Source: Pseudomonas putida NBRC 14164
GTDB taxonomy: Bacteria > Pseudomonadota > Gammaproteobacteria > Pseudomonadales > Pseudomonadaceae
Assembly: GCF_000412675.1 (NCBI RefSeq)
Contig: NC_021505.1
Location: 4,892,501 to 4,956,500, forward strand
Direction of reading: 5' to 3'
DNA length: 64,000 bases
The notes beneath the pieces are model-generated. The model was not told where the DNA came from and ran no database searches. It worked only from the letters and a program-made list of their open reading frames with translations. The translations under genes and the position numbers were made by a program. This document shows, one piece after another, positions 37,937 to 47,681 of the stretch (position 1 is its first letter; the number at the start of each line of letters is the position of its first letter).

Positions 37937-38745
37937 CAACGCGCTCCCAGCAGGTCGGCGCGGTAGTCAGGCGCAGGAAAGTGGAAGGGAACCGGGCCGT
38001 CCGGGTCGCCCTTCATGAACTGGCGAATCCGTGGGTTGTCGGAGCCCATCAGCTCGTCAGGCGTGCCCTGCCCCAGCACCTGGCCGTCGCCTACCACATA
38101 GATGTAGTCGGCGATGCTGGCGGTTTCCGCCAGGTCGTGGGAGACGACGATGCTGGTGATGCCCAAGGCATCGTTGAGCAGGCGGATCAGGCGCACCAGT
38201 ACGCCCATGGCAATGGGGTCCTGGCCGACGAACGGTTCGTCGTACATGAGGATCTGCGGGTCCAGGGCAATTGCCCGTGCCAGCGCCACACGGCGCTTCA
38301 TGCCACCGGACAATTCGTCGGGCATGAGGTCGATGGCACCGCGCAGGCCCACGGCCTGCAGCTTCATCAGCACGATGTCGCGGATCATTTCTTCCGACAA
38401 CTGGGTGTGCACGCGCAGCGGGAACGCGACGTTCTCGAACACATCAAGGTCGGTGAACAGTGCACCACTCTGGAACAGCACGCCCATTTGCTTGCGGGCA
38501 TCGAACAGGTCGCTGCGCGACAGGGTCGGCAGGTTCTGCCCGGCAACCCATACCTCACCGCTGGAGGGGCGCAGTTGCGCGCCCATCAGGCGGAGCAACG
38601 TGGTCTTGCCGCAACCCGATGGCCCCATGATGCCGGTGACCTTGCCGCGCGGGATGCGAATGTCGACGTTGCTGAAAATGCTGCGCGAACCGCGTTTGAA
38701 GGTAACCCCCTTCAACTCGACCGCGTAGGCGCTATCCACACTCAT
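37936..38745 (-). CDS. mlaF: ABC transporter ATPase MlaF
   Basis: 269 residues. Walker A GPSGCGKTT at 41-49, signature LSGGMKRR (about 145-152) and Walker B ILMYDEPFVGQD. It powers phospholipid movement through MlaE/MlaD to keep the outer membrane asymmetric. First gene of mlaFEDCB; the opposite-strand Kdo gene kdsD starts 248 bp away. Confidence 0.95.
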   Translation of the reverse strand: MSVDSAYAVELKGVTFKRGSRSIFSNVDIRIPRGKVTGIMGPSGCGKTTLLRLMGAQLRPSSGEVWVAGQNLPTLSRSDLFDARKQMGVLFQSGALFTDLDVFENVAFPLRVHTQLSEEMIRDIVLMKLQAVGLRGAIDLMPDELSGGMKRRVALARAIALDPQILMYDEPFVGQDPIAMGVLVRLIRLLNDALGITSIVVSHDLAETASIADYIYVVGDGQVLGQGTPDELMGSDNPRIRQFMKGDPDGPVPFHFPAPDYRADLLGAR

Positions 38746-38835
38746 CTAGACTCCTTGCTAGTGCAGCCTCGTCCTAGTGGACGCCAGCCTCCATCAGGAA
38801 GGCACAAGCGCCCCTGCCAGGCCGAATAGCGGCGA

Positions 38836-38865
38836 ACTATAGCACCGCTGACGCCACCGCCCCAA
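38836..38865 (-). promoter_or_regulatory. Probable sigma70 promoter of the mla operon
   Basis: On the minus strand TTGGGG (38865-38860), an 18-base spacer and TATAGT (38841-38836) form a plausible housekeeping promoter about 90 bp before mlaF. Confidence 0.5.
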
Positions 38866-38954
38866 GGCCAGGCAAGCAGTCGTTCAGCCCTGTGACAGGC
38901 TTTGATGACATTCGCTACAGCAATCGAAGGGGTGAGGGTTTTCGTCATTGCGCG

Positions 38955-38960
38955 TATAAT
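38955..38960 (+). promoter_or_regulatory. Consensus -10 box of the kdsD transcript
   Basis: TATAAT, a perfect -10 hexamer, lies 33 bp before the kdsD ATG. No good -35 is visible at 17 bases, so it may use upstream contacts or an activator. Confidence 0.5.
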
Positions 38961-38993
38961 CGCGGCCTTTTCATCAGGCATTGCTTTCTCGAC

Positions 38994-39968
38994 ATGAGCC
39001 AATCCAGCGAGCTGATCCAATCCGCCCAACGCACCCTGCGCCTGGAACTCGAGGCCGTAGAGGCCCTGTTGGCGCGCATCGACGACAATTTCGTCAAAGC
39101 CTGCGAACTGATCCTGGCCAGCAAGGGCCGGGTGGTCGTGGTCGGCATGGGCAAGTCCGGGCATATCGGCAACAAGATCGCCGCCACCCTGGCCAGCACC
39201 GGTACGCCGGCGTTTTTCGTGCACCCGGCTGAAGCCAGCCATGGCGACATGGGCATGATCACCCGCGATGATGTCATCCTTGCCCTGTCGAATTCCGGTA
39301 GCACTGCCGAAATCGTCACCCTGCTGCCACTGATCAAACGCCTGGGCATCAAGCTGGTCAGCCTGACCGGCAACCCCGATTCGCCCCTGGCCCAGGCCGC
39401 CGAGGTCAACCTCGACGCCCGCGTAGAGCAAGAGGCCTGCCCACTTAACCTGGCACCCACCTCTTCCACCACCGCATCGCTGGTGCTGGGCGACTGCCTG
39501 GCCATCGCCCTGCTCGAAGCCCGCGGCTTCACGGCAGAAGACTTTGCCTTCTCGCACCCGGGCGGTGCACTGGGCCGCCGCCTGTTGCTCAAGGTCGAGA
39601 ACGTGATGCACAGCGGCGACGAGCTGCCCCAGGTAGCCCGCGGCACCCTGCTCAAGGATGCGCTGCTTGAAATGTCCCGCAAAGGTCTGGGCATGACCGT
39701 GATCGTCGAAGCCGACGGCACGCTGGCCGGGATCTTCACCGACGGCGACCTGCGCCGCAGCCTGGACCGCAACATCGACGTACACACCACCCTGATCGAC
39801 CAGGTGATGACCGTGCACGGCAAGACGGCCCGCGCCGAAATGCTCGCTGCCGAAGCCTTGAAGATCATGGAAGACCACAAGATCGGCGCACTGGTGGTGG
39901 TGGACCGCGAGGACCGCCCGACCGGCGCCCTGAACATGCACGACCTGCTGCGCGCCGGTGTAATGTAA
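38994..39968 (+). CDS. kdsD: Arabinose-5-phosphate isomerase KdsD
   Basis: 324 residues: an SIS sugar-isomerase domain (about 35-180, with GMGKSGHIGNKIAATLASTGTPAFFVHPAEASHGD) and two CBS domains (about 205-260 and 270-324). It makes arabinose 5-phosphate from ribulose 5-phosphate, the start of Kdo synthesis for lipopolysaccharide. ATG 38994 gives the usual MSQSSELIQSAQRTL. It begins the long kdsD-kdsC-lptCAB-rpoN series and sits 11 bp before kdsC. Confidence 0.94.
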   Translation: MSQSSELIQSAQRTLRLELEAVEALLARIDDNFVKACELILASKGRVVVVGMGKSGHIGNKIAATLASTGTPAFFVHPAEASHGDMGMITRDDVILALSNSGSTAEIVTLLPLIKRLGIKLVSLTGNPDSPLAQAAEVNLDARVEQEACPLNLAPTSSTTASLVLGDCLAIALLEARGFTAEDFAFSHPGGALGRRLLLKVENVMHSGDELPQVARGTLLKDALLEMSRKGLGMTVIVEADGTLAGIFTDGDLRRSLDRNIDVHTTLIDQVMTVHGKTARAEMLAAEALKIMEDHKIGALVVVDREDRPTGALNMHDLLRAGVM

Positions 39969-39979
39969 GGAGCGATGGA

Positions 39980-40504
39980 ATGAACCAGGATCTCATGCAA
40001 CGCGGCAAAACCATCAAGCTGGCAGTGTTCGATGTGGACGGCGTGCTCACCGACGGGCGCCTGTACTTCCTCGAGGACGGCAGCGAGTTCAAGACCTTCA
40101 ACACCCTCGACGGCCAGGGCATCAAGATGCTCATGGCCTCGGGCGTGACCACCGCGATCATCAGCGGGCGTAAAACCCCTGTGGTCGAACGGCGGGCGAA
40201 AAACCTCGGCATCCCGCACCTGTACCAGGGCCGCGAGGACAAATTGGTCGTGCTTGACGGCCTGCTCGCCGAACTGGGCCTAAGCTATGATCAAGTGGCC
40301 TACCTGGGCGACGACCTGCCCGACCTGCCGGTCATTCGCCGGGTAGCATTGGGCATGGCCGTGGCCAACGCCGCTCCGTTTGTTCGCCAGCACGCCCACG
40401 GCGTGACCCAGGCACGCGGCGGCGAAGGCGCAGCCCGTGAATTCTGCGAACTGATCATGCAGGCCCAGGGCACCCTGGACGCTGCCAACGCCAATTACCT
40501 GTAA
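39980..40504 (+). CDS. kdsC: 3-deoxy-D-manno-octulosonate 8-phosphate phosphatase KdsC
   Basis: 174 residues, HAD superfamily C0 type with no cap. The catalytic motif is FDVDGVLTDG (nucleophile Asp18, acid Asp20); later GDDLPDLPV is motif IV. It removes phosphate from Kdo 8-phosphate, and works as a tetramer. Adjacent to kdsD and lptC, 8 bp before the latter. Confidence 0.95.
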   Translation: MNQDLMQRGKTIKLAVFDVDGVLTDGRLYFLEDGSEFKTFNTLDGQGIKMLMASGVTTAIISGRKTPVVERRAKNLGIPHLYQGREDKLVVLDGLLAELGLSYDQVAYLGDDLPDLPVIRRVALGMAVANAAPFVRQHAHGVTQARGGEGAAREFCELIMQAQGTLDAANANYL

Positions 40505-40512
40505 GGCTGCCC

Positions 40513-41085
40513 ATGTTCAGCAAGAAAGCCCGCAATATTGCGCTGCTAGCAGTGATCGCCGCCCTGCTGGCGGCGGTCGGCTACTGGAACGTCAGCCCGG
40601 AAAGCTTCCTCGACAAGCCGGTGGCCCAGGTCGACGAAAGCGCCATCGACTACTATGCGATCAACGCCCACAGCGTGCAGTTTCTGCCTGATGGCAAGCT
40701 GCAGTACGAAATGACTGCCGACAAGGTCGAGCACCTCAAGGCCAGCGAAATCACGTTGCTGACCACGCCGGACCTGCACCTGTACCGCGGCACCGAATAC
40801 CCGTGGCACGTGCAGAGCACCCGCGCCGAGGTCAATCCGGACGGCACCGAGGTCGAACTGATCGACAAGGTCCGGATTGCGCGCATCGACGAAAAGCAGC
40901 GTGAAACCATCATTACCAGCTCACGCATGACCGTGTTCCCGCAGAAGCAATATGCGCAGACCGAGCAAGCCGTTAGAATCGACGGCGCCGGTGGCACAAC
41001 TACGGGCAAAGGAATGAAAGCGTATTTGAAAGAAAGCAGGATGGACCTGCTCTCTAACGTAAGAGGACAGTATGAGGCTCGTTAA
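40513..41085 (+). CDS. lptC: LPS export protein LptC
   Basis: 190 residues: one N-terminal membrane helix (about 7-24, ALLAVIAALLAAVGYW) anchoring a periplasmic beta-jellyroll. It takes lipopolysaccharide from LptB2FG and passes it to LptA. Its last 14 bp overlap lptA. Confidence 0.94.
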   Translation: MFSKKARNIALLAVIAALLAAVGYWNVSPESFLDKPVAQVDESAIDYYAINAHSVQFLPDGKLQYEMTADKVEHLKASEITLLTTPDLHLYRGTEYPWHVQSTRAEVNPDGTEVELIDKVRIARIDEKQRETIITSSRMTVFPQKQYAQTEQAVRIDGAGGTTTGKGMKAYLKESRMDLLSNVRGQYEAR

Positions 41086-41596
41086 AACCCTCCCCCTTTT
41101 GCTCAGCCTGAGCGCAGCACTGGGAAGCGCGAGCGCCTTCGCACTGCCGAATGACCGTGATCAGCCGATCCGCATCCAGGCCGACCAGGCCCACCTGGAT
41201 GACAAGCAAGGCGTAGCCACCTACACCGGCGACGTGGTCATTACCCAGGGCTCGATGATGATCAAAGGCAACACCGTGACCATCACCCGCTCCGCTTCCG
41301 GCGACATCGATGTGGTGACCTCGGTGGGCAACCTGGCCTACTTCGAGCAGCAGCAGAGCGCGGCCAAGCCAGACAAGATGAAAGGCTGGGGCGTGACCAT
41401 CCAGTATCAGGCGCTGAAAGACCTGGTGATCCTCACCGACCGCGCCAAGGTCGAGAACGAAGGCAACACCACCGAAGGCGAGAAGATCGTCTACAACACC
41501 CAGACCCAGGTGGCGACCGCCGGTCGCGGTGGCAACGTGACTACACCGCGTCAGCGCATCGACATGGTGATCCAGCCCAAGAAGAAGGCCGAGTAA
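41072..41596 (+). CDS. lptA: LPS transport periplasmic protein LptA
   Basis: 174 residues with a Sec signal peptide (MRLVKTLPLLLSLSAALGSASAFA, cleaved after AFA near residue 24). The mature protein is the beta-jellyroll OstA-N domain (PIRIQADQAHLDDKQGVATYTGDVVITQG) that polymerises into the periplasmic bridge carrying LPS to LptD. Overlaps lptC by 14 bp and abuts lptB with no gap. Confidence 0.95.
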   Translation: MRLVKTLPLLLSLSAALGSASAFALPNDRDQPIRIQADQAHLDDKQGVATYTGDVVITQGSMMIKGNTVTITRSASGDIDVVTSVGNLAYFEQQQSAAKPDKMKGWGVTIQYQALKDLVILTDRAKVENEGNTTEGEKIVYNTQTQVATAGRGGNVTTPRQRIDMVIQPKKKAE

Positions 41597-42322
<726 letters not shown>

Positions 42323-42339
42323 CCCCGGCACGCGCCTGG

Positions 42340-42405
42340 AGCACCGGAAAATAGCCGCACAACTGCGGGTAAAGTTGTTACGGTGCTCTAGGCAAACGCT
42401 ACAAT
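42340..42405 (+). promoter_or_regulatory. Structured rpoN leader with probable promoter
   Basis: GAGCACCG (42340-42347) pairs with CGGTGCTC (42381-42388) around an inner ACAACT/AGTTGT stem, a long hairpin after lptB without a T-tract. Overlapping it, TTACGG (42379-42384), a 16-base spacer and TACAAT (42400-42405) make a fair sigma70 promoter, which would let rpoN be transcribed apart from lptCAB. It contains no -24/-12 element. Confidence 0.5.
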
Positions 42406-42497
42406 TTAAGGCATAAAACTTGCTTGATCTGGCGCCCCGGCGCCCTCGTGTAGTGGATGGCGCATGCGCGCCGGCGAACAAGGTACAAGCCCCTGCC

Positions 42498-43991
42498 ATG
42501 AAACCATCGCTCGTCCTAAAAATGGGCCAGCAACTGACGATGACACCGCAGTTGCAACAGGCCATCCGTCTGCTCCAGCTTTCCACCCTGGACCTGCAAC
42601 AGGAAATCCAGGAAGCGCTGGAGTCGAACCCGATGCTCGAACGTCAGGAAGACGGCGAGGACTTCGACAACAGCGACCCGATGGCGGACAACGCCGAGAA
42701 CAAGCCGACAGCCGAAGCCCAGGACAACAGCTTCCAGGAAAGCACCATCAGTGCCGACAACCTGGAAGACGGTGAATGGAGCGAGCGCATTCCCAACGAG
42801 CTTCCAGTCGATACCGCATGGGAAGACATCTACCAGACCAGCGCCAGCAGCCTGCCGAGCAACGATGACGACGAGTGGGACTTCACCACCCGCACATCGG
42901 CCGGCGAAAGCCTGCAAAGCCACCTGCTGTGGCAACTGAACCTGGCGCCGATGTCCGACACCGACCGCCTGATCGCCGTTACCCTGATCGACAGCATCAA
43001 CGGCCAGGGCTACCTGGAAGACACCCTCGAAGAAATCTGCGCCGGTTTCGACCCTGAGCTGGACATCGAGCTGGACGAAGTCGAGGCGGTACTGCACCGC
43101 ATCCAACAGTTCGAACCGGCAGGTGTCGGCGCCCGCAATCTGGGCGAATGCCTGCTGCTGCAACTGCGCCAGCTACCTGCCAATACCCCGTGGATGACCG
43201 AAGCCAAGCGCCTGGTCACCGATTTCATCGACCTGCTCGGCAGCCGCGACTACAGCCAGCTGATGCGGCGCATGAAAATCAAGGAAGACGAGCTTCGCCA
43301 GGTCATCGAACTGGTACAAAGCCTCAACCCGCGCCCTGGTTCGCAGATCGAGTCCAGCGAACCCGAGTACGTGGTGCCCGACGTCATCGTGCGCAAAGAT
43401 ACCGACCGTTGGCTGGTGGAGCTGAACCAGGAAGCCATACCGCGCCTGCGGGTGAACCCGCAATACGCCGGTTTCGTGCGCCGCGCCGACACCAGCGCCG
43501 ACAACACCTTCATGCGCAACCAGTTGCAGGAAGCGCGCTGGTTCATCAAGAGCCTGCAAAGCCGTAACGAAACCCTGATGAAGGTTGCCACCCAGATCGT
43601 CGAGCACCAGCGTGGTTTCCTCGACCACGGCGACGAAGCGATGAAGCCGCTGGTGCTGCATGACATTGCCGAAGCGGTGGGGATGCACGAGTCGACCATT
43701 TCGCGGGTTACCACGCAAAAGTACATGCACACACCGCGTGGCATCTACGAACTGAAATACTTTTTCTCCAGCCACGTCAGCACCTCCGAAGGCGGAGAAT
43801 GCTCGTCCACGGCGATTCGCGCGATCATCAAGAAACTGGTTGCGGCTGAAAATCAGAAAAAGCCATTGAGTGACAGCAAGATCGCTGGTTTACTGGAGGC
43901 ACAAGGCATCCAGGTAGCCCGTCGCACCGTCGCCAAGTACCGCGAGTCCCTCGGCATCGCACCGTCGAGCGAGCGCAAGCGACTGATGTAG
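42498..43991 (+). CDS. rpoN: RNA polymerase sigma54 factor RpoN
   Basis: 497 residues. The glutamine-rich region I (MKPSLVLKMGQQLTMTPQLQQAIRLLQLSTLDLQQEI) meets the AAA+ activators; an acidic region II follows; the C-terminal RpoN box ARRTVAKYR is at 474-482, recognising the -24 element. ATG 42498 gives the family length. It would serve the GcsR-dependent promoter found at 8664. Downstream are hpf, ptsN, rapZ and ptsO in the standard order. Confidence 0.98.
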   Translation: MKPSLVLKMGQQLTMTPQLQQAIRLLQLSTLDLQQEIQEALESNPMLERQEDGEDFDNSDPMADNAENKPTAEAQDNSFQESTISADNLEDGEWSERIPNELPVDTAWEDIYQTSASSLPSNDDDEWDFTTRTSAGESLQSHLLWQLNLAPMSDTDRLIAVTLIDSINGQGYLEDTLEEICAGFDPELDIELDEVEAVLHRIQQFEPAGVGARNLGECLLLQLRQLPANTPWMTEAKRLVTDFIDLLGSRDYSQLMRRMKIKEDELRQVIELVQSLNPRPGSQIESSEPEYVVPDVIVRKDTDRWLVELNQEAIPRLRVNPQYAGFVRRADTSADNTFMRNQLQEARWFIKSLQSRNETLMKVATQIVEHQRGFLDHGDEAMKPLVLHDIAEAVGMHESTISRVTTQKYMHTPRGIYELKYFFSSHVSTSEGGECSSTAIRAIIKKLVAAENQKKPLSDSKIAGLLEAQGIQVARRTVAKYRESLGIAPSSERKRLM

Positions 43992-44020
43992 CCCCTGAGA
44001 TGAGCCACAGCGTTTGTGGG

Positions 44021-44039
44021 GCAGGTGCGAGACCTGCCT
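44021..44039 (+). repeat. Hairpin between rpoN and hpf
   Basis: GGCAGGT (44021-44027) and ACCTGCC (44033-44039) form a perfect 7-bp stem with a 5-base loop, followed by TCTTT. It resembles a weak terminator or attenuator between rpoN and the downstream genes. Confidence 0.5.
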
Positions 44040-44070
44040 CTTTATGCACGGGCAACAAAGGAGAAGCTGT

Positions 44071-44379
44071 ATGCAAGTCAATATCAGTGGACAGCATGTA
44101 GAAGTCACCCCACCGCTGCGTGATTATGTGGAGCAGAAGCTCAAACGCGTAGCGAGTCACTTCGACAAGATCACCAACGTGCAGGTCATCATGAAAGTCG
44201 AGAAGCTGCAGCAGAAGGTCGAAGCGACCCTGCAGATTCCCGGCGGTGAAGTGGTTGCCAATGCCGAAGACCAAGACATGTATGCAGCAATCGACGCCTT
44301 GGCCGACAAGCTCGACCGCCAACTGAAAAAACACAAGGAAAAACAGCAAAGCCTGCTGCAAGGTGCAGCTGCACGCTGA
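44071..44379 (+). CDS. hpf: Ribosome hibernation promoting factor, short form
   Basis: 102 residues, the short HPF/YfiA type with no C-terminal dimerisation domain. MQVNISGQHVEVTPPLRDYVEQKLKRV is the usual opening. It binds the 30S decoding region in stationary phase and helps dimerise or protect ribosomes. AAGGAG precedes the ATG at 44071. Always follows rpoN in this group. Confidence 0.95.
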   Translation: MQVNISGQHVEVTPPLRDYVEQKLKRVASHFDKITNVQVIMKVEKLQQKVEATLQIPGGEVVANAEDQDMYAAIDALADKLDRQLKKHKEKQQSLLQGAAAR

Positions 44380-44391
44380 TCCCCCTCATCC

Positions 44392-44856
44392 ATGATCCGA
44401 CTTGAAACCATCCTGACCCCCGGCCGTTCACTCGTGAACGTGCCGGGCGGCAGTAAGAAGCGCGCCCTGGAAAAGGTCGCCACCGTCATCGCCGACCAAG
44501 TGCCAGAACTGGAGATGCAAGACGTCTTCGAAAAACTGGTCGCCCGGGAAAAACTCGGCTCGACCGGTTTCGGCAATGGCATCGCCATCCCCCACTGCCG
44601 GCTTGAAGGCTGTTCCGCACCGGTCAGTGCCTTGCTGCACCTGGAAGCTCCAATCGATTACGACGCCATCGATGGCGCGCCCGTGGACCTGCTGTTCGTC
44701 CTGCTGGTGCCTGAAGCCGCTACCGATGCCCATCTGGAACTGCTGCGCCAGATTGCCAGCATGCTCGATCGCAAGGAGGTTCGTGATCGCTTGCGTGCCG
44801 CCAGCAGTAACGAGGCCCTGTTCCAGGTTGTCCTGGACGTACAGAACGAGCACTGA
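44392..44856 (+). CDS. ptsN: Nitrogen-PTS enzyme IIA (PtsN)
   Basis: 154 residues, EIIA-Ntr. The phosphorylated histidine is His68 in NGIAIPHCRLEG. Phosphate comes from NPr (ptsO); the protein does not transport sugar but regulates potassium, nitrogen-carbon balance and other targets. Lies 12 bp after hpf and 2 bp before rapZ. Confidence 0.96.
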   Translation: MIRLETILTPGRSLVNVPGGSKKRALEKVATVIADQVPELEMQDVFEKLVAREKLGSTGFGNGIAIPHCRLEGCSAPVSALLHLEAPIDYDAIDGAPVDLLFVLLVPEAATDAHLELLRQIASMLDRKEVRDRLRAASSNEALFQVVLDVQNEH

Positions 44857-44858
44857 AC

Positions 44859-45713
44859 ATGCGCCTGATCATTGTCAGCGGCCGCTCCGGCTCCGGCAAG
44901 AGCACCGCCCTCGATGTACTGGAAGACAACGGTTTCTACTGCATTGACAACCTGCCCGCCGGGCTGCTGCCGGAACTGGCAGAAGAAGCGCTGATCAACA
45001 CCGAACTGCTGCAACCGAAGGTTGCCGTGTCGATCGACGCGCGTAACCTGCCCAGCCACCTGACGCGCTTCCCCGAATTGCTCGAAGAAGCCCGTGCGCG
45101 AAACATCCAGTGTGATGTGCTGTTCCTGGATGCCGACGAAGACATGCTGCTCAAGCGCTTCTCGGAAACCCGCCGACGCCACCCACTGACCAATGCCAAC
45201 CGCTCGCTGGCCGAAGCGATTCGGGTCGAGAGTGAGCTTCTGGGCCCGATCGCCGACCTGGCCGACCTGAAGATCGACACCACCAACCTGAATCTGTATC
45301 AGTTGCGTGATTCGATCAAGCTGCGCCTGCTCAACCAACCCGAGCCCGGCACCGCATTCCTGGTCGAGTCGTTCGGTTTCAAGCGTGGCATGCCGGTCGA
45401 TGCAGACCTGGTGTTCGATGTGCGCTGCCTGCCAAACCCTTACTGGAAGCCCGAGCTGCGCGAGCACTCCGGCCTCGACCAACCGGTAATCGACTATCTG
45501 GCCGCACAGCCGGATGTCGAAGACATGTTCAGCGACATTTCCAGCTATCTGCTCAAGTGGCTGCCCCGCTTCGCCGCCAGCAACCGTGCCTACGTCACCA
45601 TTGCCATCGGCTGCACCGGCGGCCACCACCGCTCGGTGTACATCACTGAGCGCCTTGGCCAGTTGCTGCAGCAATCCCTGAAAAACGTCCAGGTCCGCCA
45701 CCGCGACCTCTAG
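44859..45713 (+). CDS. rapZ: RapZ family nucleotide-binding protein
   Basis: 284 residues. N-terminal P-loop GRSGSGKS (8-15) and a C-terminal domain with GCTGGHHRSV. In E. coli RapZ is an RNase adapter that controls the amino-sugar enzyme GlmS; in Pseudomonas its role is less clear. Position in the rpoN-ptsN series is conserved. Confidence 0.94.
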   Translation: MRLIIVSGRSGSGKSTALDVLEDNGFYCIDNLPAGLLPELAEEALINTELLQPKVAVSIDARNLPSHLTRFPELLEEARARNIQCDVLFLDADEDMLLKRFSETRRRHPLTNANRSLAEAIRVESELLGPIADLADLKIDTTNLNLYQLRDSIKLRLLNQPEPGTAFLVESFGFKRGMPVDADLVFDVRCLPNPYWKPELREHSGLDQPVIDYLAAQPDVEDMFSDISSYLLKWLPRFAASNRAYVTIAIGCTGGHHRSVYITERLGQLLQQSLKNVQVRHRDL

Positions 45714-45732
45714 CCCAAGGATCCGCCCCACG

Positions 45733-46005
45733 ATGCCCGCCCGCGAAATCACCATCATCAACAAGCTGGGCCTGCATGCCCGGGCGGCAGCCAAGTTCGT
45801 CGGCGTGGCAGGCCGCTTCCCCTGCCAGGTGCGGGTTGGCCGCGCGCCGGACAAGCTGGTGGACGGCAAGAGCATCATGGCGGTGATGATGCTGGCGGCC
45901 GGCAAAGGCACCCAGGTGCACCTGCACACCGAAGGCGAGCAGGACAACGACGCCATGGATGCGCTGGTCGAGCTGATCAACAACTTCTTCGACGAAGGCG
46001 AATAA
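45733..46005 (+). CDS. ptsO: Phosphocarrier protein NPr
   Basis: 90 residues, HPr-like. The phospho-histidine is His15 in KLGLHARAAAKF, and DGKSIMAVMML follows. It relays phosphate from PtsP to PtsN in the nitrogen PTS. Last gene of the rpoN series, followed by a REP region. Confidence 0.96.
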   Translation: MPAREITIINKLGLHARAAAKFVGVAGRFPCQVRVGRAPDKLVDGKSIMAVMMLAAGKGTQVHLHTEGEQDNDAMDALVELINNFFDEGE

Positions 46006-46020
46006 AAGCCAGCACGATCC

Positions 46021-46140
46021 TTGTAGGCGCGGCCTTGCGCCGCGACAGGGCTGCAATGCAGTCCCAGAATTTGAGCAACAAGGCACAAGTTGCCGGGGCC
46101 GCTTTGCGGCCCTATCGCGACACAAGGCCGCTCCCACAGG
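46021..46140. repeat. REP pair after ptsO
   Basis: Two facing REP-like units, about 46021-46063 (GCGGCCTTGCGCCGCGACAG) and 46093-46140 (with GGGGCCGC, TATCGCGACACAAGGCCGCT). They lie between the convergent ptsO and ZIP genes. Confidence 0.78.
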
Positions 46141-46163
46141 GAACACGCAAACCTGATAATGAA

Positions 46164-47057
46164 TCAGGACATCGCTGTATCCATCACCATCATCAGGCAG
46201 AAGCCAATACACAGCCCCAGGCTGGCCAGACGATGATGGCCGTTACTGCGCGATTCCGGGATGATCTCCTGGGTCACCACCAGCAGCATTGCCCCCGCCG
46301 CGCAGGCCAGGCCCAACGGCAGCAGCAGTTCGGCGATGTTCACCAGCCAGGCGCAGATCACCGCAGCCACCGGCTCGACCAGGCCTGACGCTGCGCCTAT
46401 CAAGAAGGCTTTGAAGCGCGACATGCCCGCCCCGGCCAGCACCAGCGCAATGACCAGCCCCTCAGGCACATCCTGCAAGGCAATGCCCATGGCCAGGCTG
46501 TCGGCGTCGGCCATGCCACCACCGGCGGACACACCGATGGCCATGCCCTCGGGAATGTTGTGGGCGATGATGGCGATCACAAACAGCCAGATGCGCGCAG
46601 CAATCACCGGCTGGTTGTCGGTGCCGACCAGCGCTTCTGGTGAGGCGCCAGACACTTTTAGGTCAACCAGAAACAGGCAGAGCGCACCGAACAACAAGCC
46701 AAAGCTGATCAGGCCGCCCGCGCCCCAAGGGCTGAAACCGATGGACTGGGCCGCGCCCAGACCCGGAATGATCAGGGAAAACGCGGTGGCTGCCAGCATA
46801 ACGCCAGCGCCGAAGCCCAGCAGCGTGTCGGCCAGCGCCACTGGCATGTTGCGAATGACCAGTACCGGTACCGCCCCCAACGCCGTCCCCAGTGCGCACA
46901 ATGCGCCGCCCTCCAGGGCGCGCAACATCCGTGGTTCCAGGTCCAGCCAGGCAAGGCCACGCGCTACCAACAGCGCGGTGCCCGCCAGCAAAAGCAAAGT
47001 CCCAAGCGCCAGGCGAAACAGGCGCACACTGCTGACAGACATCACTTCAGAGCGCAT
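46164..47057 (-). CDS. ZIP family metal transporter
   Basis: 297 residues from ATG 47057, with about eight membrane helices. The metal-path motifs are HNIPEGMAIG in helix 4 and ALQDVPEGL in helix 5. Likely imports zinc, iron or manganese. A GTG at 47072 overlapping the sodA stop and an ATG at 47042 are alternative starts; none has a good ribosome site. Downstream of sodA in the same orientation, as in P. aeruginosa, so probably in the Fur-controlled unit; manganese supply to SodA would fit but is a guess. Confidence 0.87.
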   Translation of the reverse strand: MRSEVMSVSSVRLFRLALGTLLLLAGTALLVARGLAWLDLEPRMLRALEGGALCALGTALGAVPVLVIRNMPVALADTLLGFGAGVMLAATAFSLIIPGLGAAQSIGFSPWGAGGLISFGLLFGALCLFLVDLKVSGASPEALVGTDNQPVIAARIWLFVIAIIAHNIPEGMAIGVSAGGGMADADSLAMGIALQDVPEGLVIALVLAGAGMSRFKAFLIGAASGLVEPVAAVICAWLVNIAELLLPLGLACAAGAMLLVVTQEIIPESRSNGHHRLASLGLCIGFCLMMVMDTAMS

Positions 47058-47068
47058 ACCGGTCCGAC

Positions 47069-47680
47069 TCACTTCAGGGCTTCAACGTAGCGACGTTCCA
47101 CTTCCGCCCAGTCAATGACGTTGTAGAAAGCGCCGATGTATTCCGGACGACGGTTCTGGTACTTCAGGTAGTAGGCATGCTCCCACACGTCCAGGCCGAG
47201 GATCGGCGTATTGCCGTGCATCAGCGGGCTGTCCTGGTTACCGCTGCTTTCCACCACCAGGGTTTTCTGCGGGGTCACGCTGAGCCAGGCCCAGCCGCTG
47301 CCGAAGCGGGTCAGCGCCGCTTTGGTGAAGGCATCCTTGAAGGCATCAAATCCGCCCAGTTGCGAGGAGATGGCTTGTACCAGCTGGCCCTGTGGCTCAC
47401 CGCCGCCCTGCGGCGACATCACAGTCCAGAACAGGCTGTGGTTGGCGTGGCCGCCGCCATGGTTGGTGACCGCAGCGCGCAGGTTTTCTGGCAGCTGCTT
47501 GACCGCACCGACCAGTTTTTCCACCGGCCATTCGGCCCACTCAGTGCCTTCGATGGCGGCATTGAGGCCGTTGACGTAGGTCTGATGGTGCTTGCTGTGG
47601 TGGATCTCCATGGTCTGGGCGTCGATGTGCGGCTCCAGCGCATCGTAGGCGTAAGGCAAAGCAGGCAAGGTATGGGGCAT
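47069..47680 (-). CDS. sodA: Superoxide dismutase (Mn)
   Basis: 203 residues. Metal ligands are seen in HHSKHHQTYV, GGHANHSLFW and DVWEHAYYL. The GNQDSPLM segment (Gln in the C-terminal domain) and GGHANHSLFW indicate the Mn rather than Fe form. It disproportionates superoxide in the cytoplasm. ATG 47680 gives the usual MPHTLPALPYAYDAL. Located in the fagA-fumC-orfX-sodA operon, which in P. aeruginosa is derepressed when Fur lacks iron. Confidence 0.95.
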   Translation of the reverse strand: MPHTLPALPYAYDALEPHIDAQTMEIHHSKHHQTYVNGLNAAIEGTEWAEWPVEKLVGAVKQLPENLRAAVTNHGGGHANHSLFWTVMSPQGGGEPQGQLVQAISSQLGGFDAFKDAFTKAALTRFGSGWAWLSVTPQKTLVVESSGNQDSPLMHGNTPILGLDVWEHAYYLKYQNRRPEYIGAFYNVIDWAEVERRYVEALK

Positions 47681-47681
47681 G

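Noticed and set aside
44392..46005. A sugar-PTS operon
   Set aside because: The EIIA and HPr-like genes are PtsN and NPr of the nitrogen PTS, next to rpoN; there is no permease.
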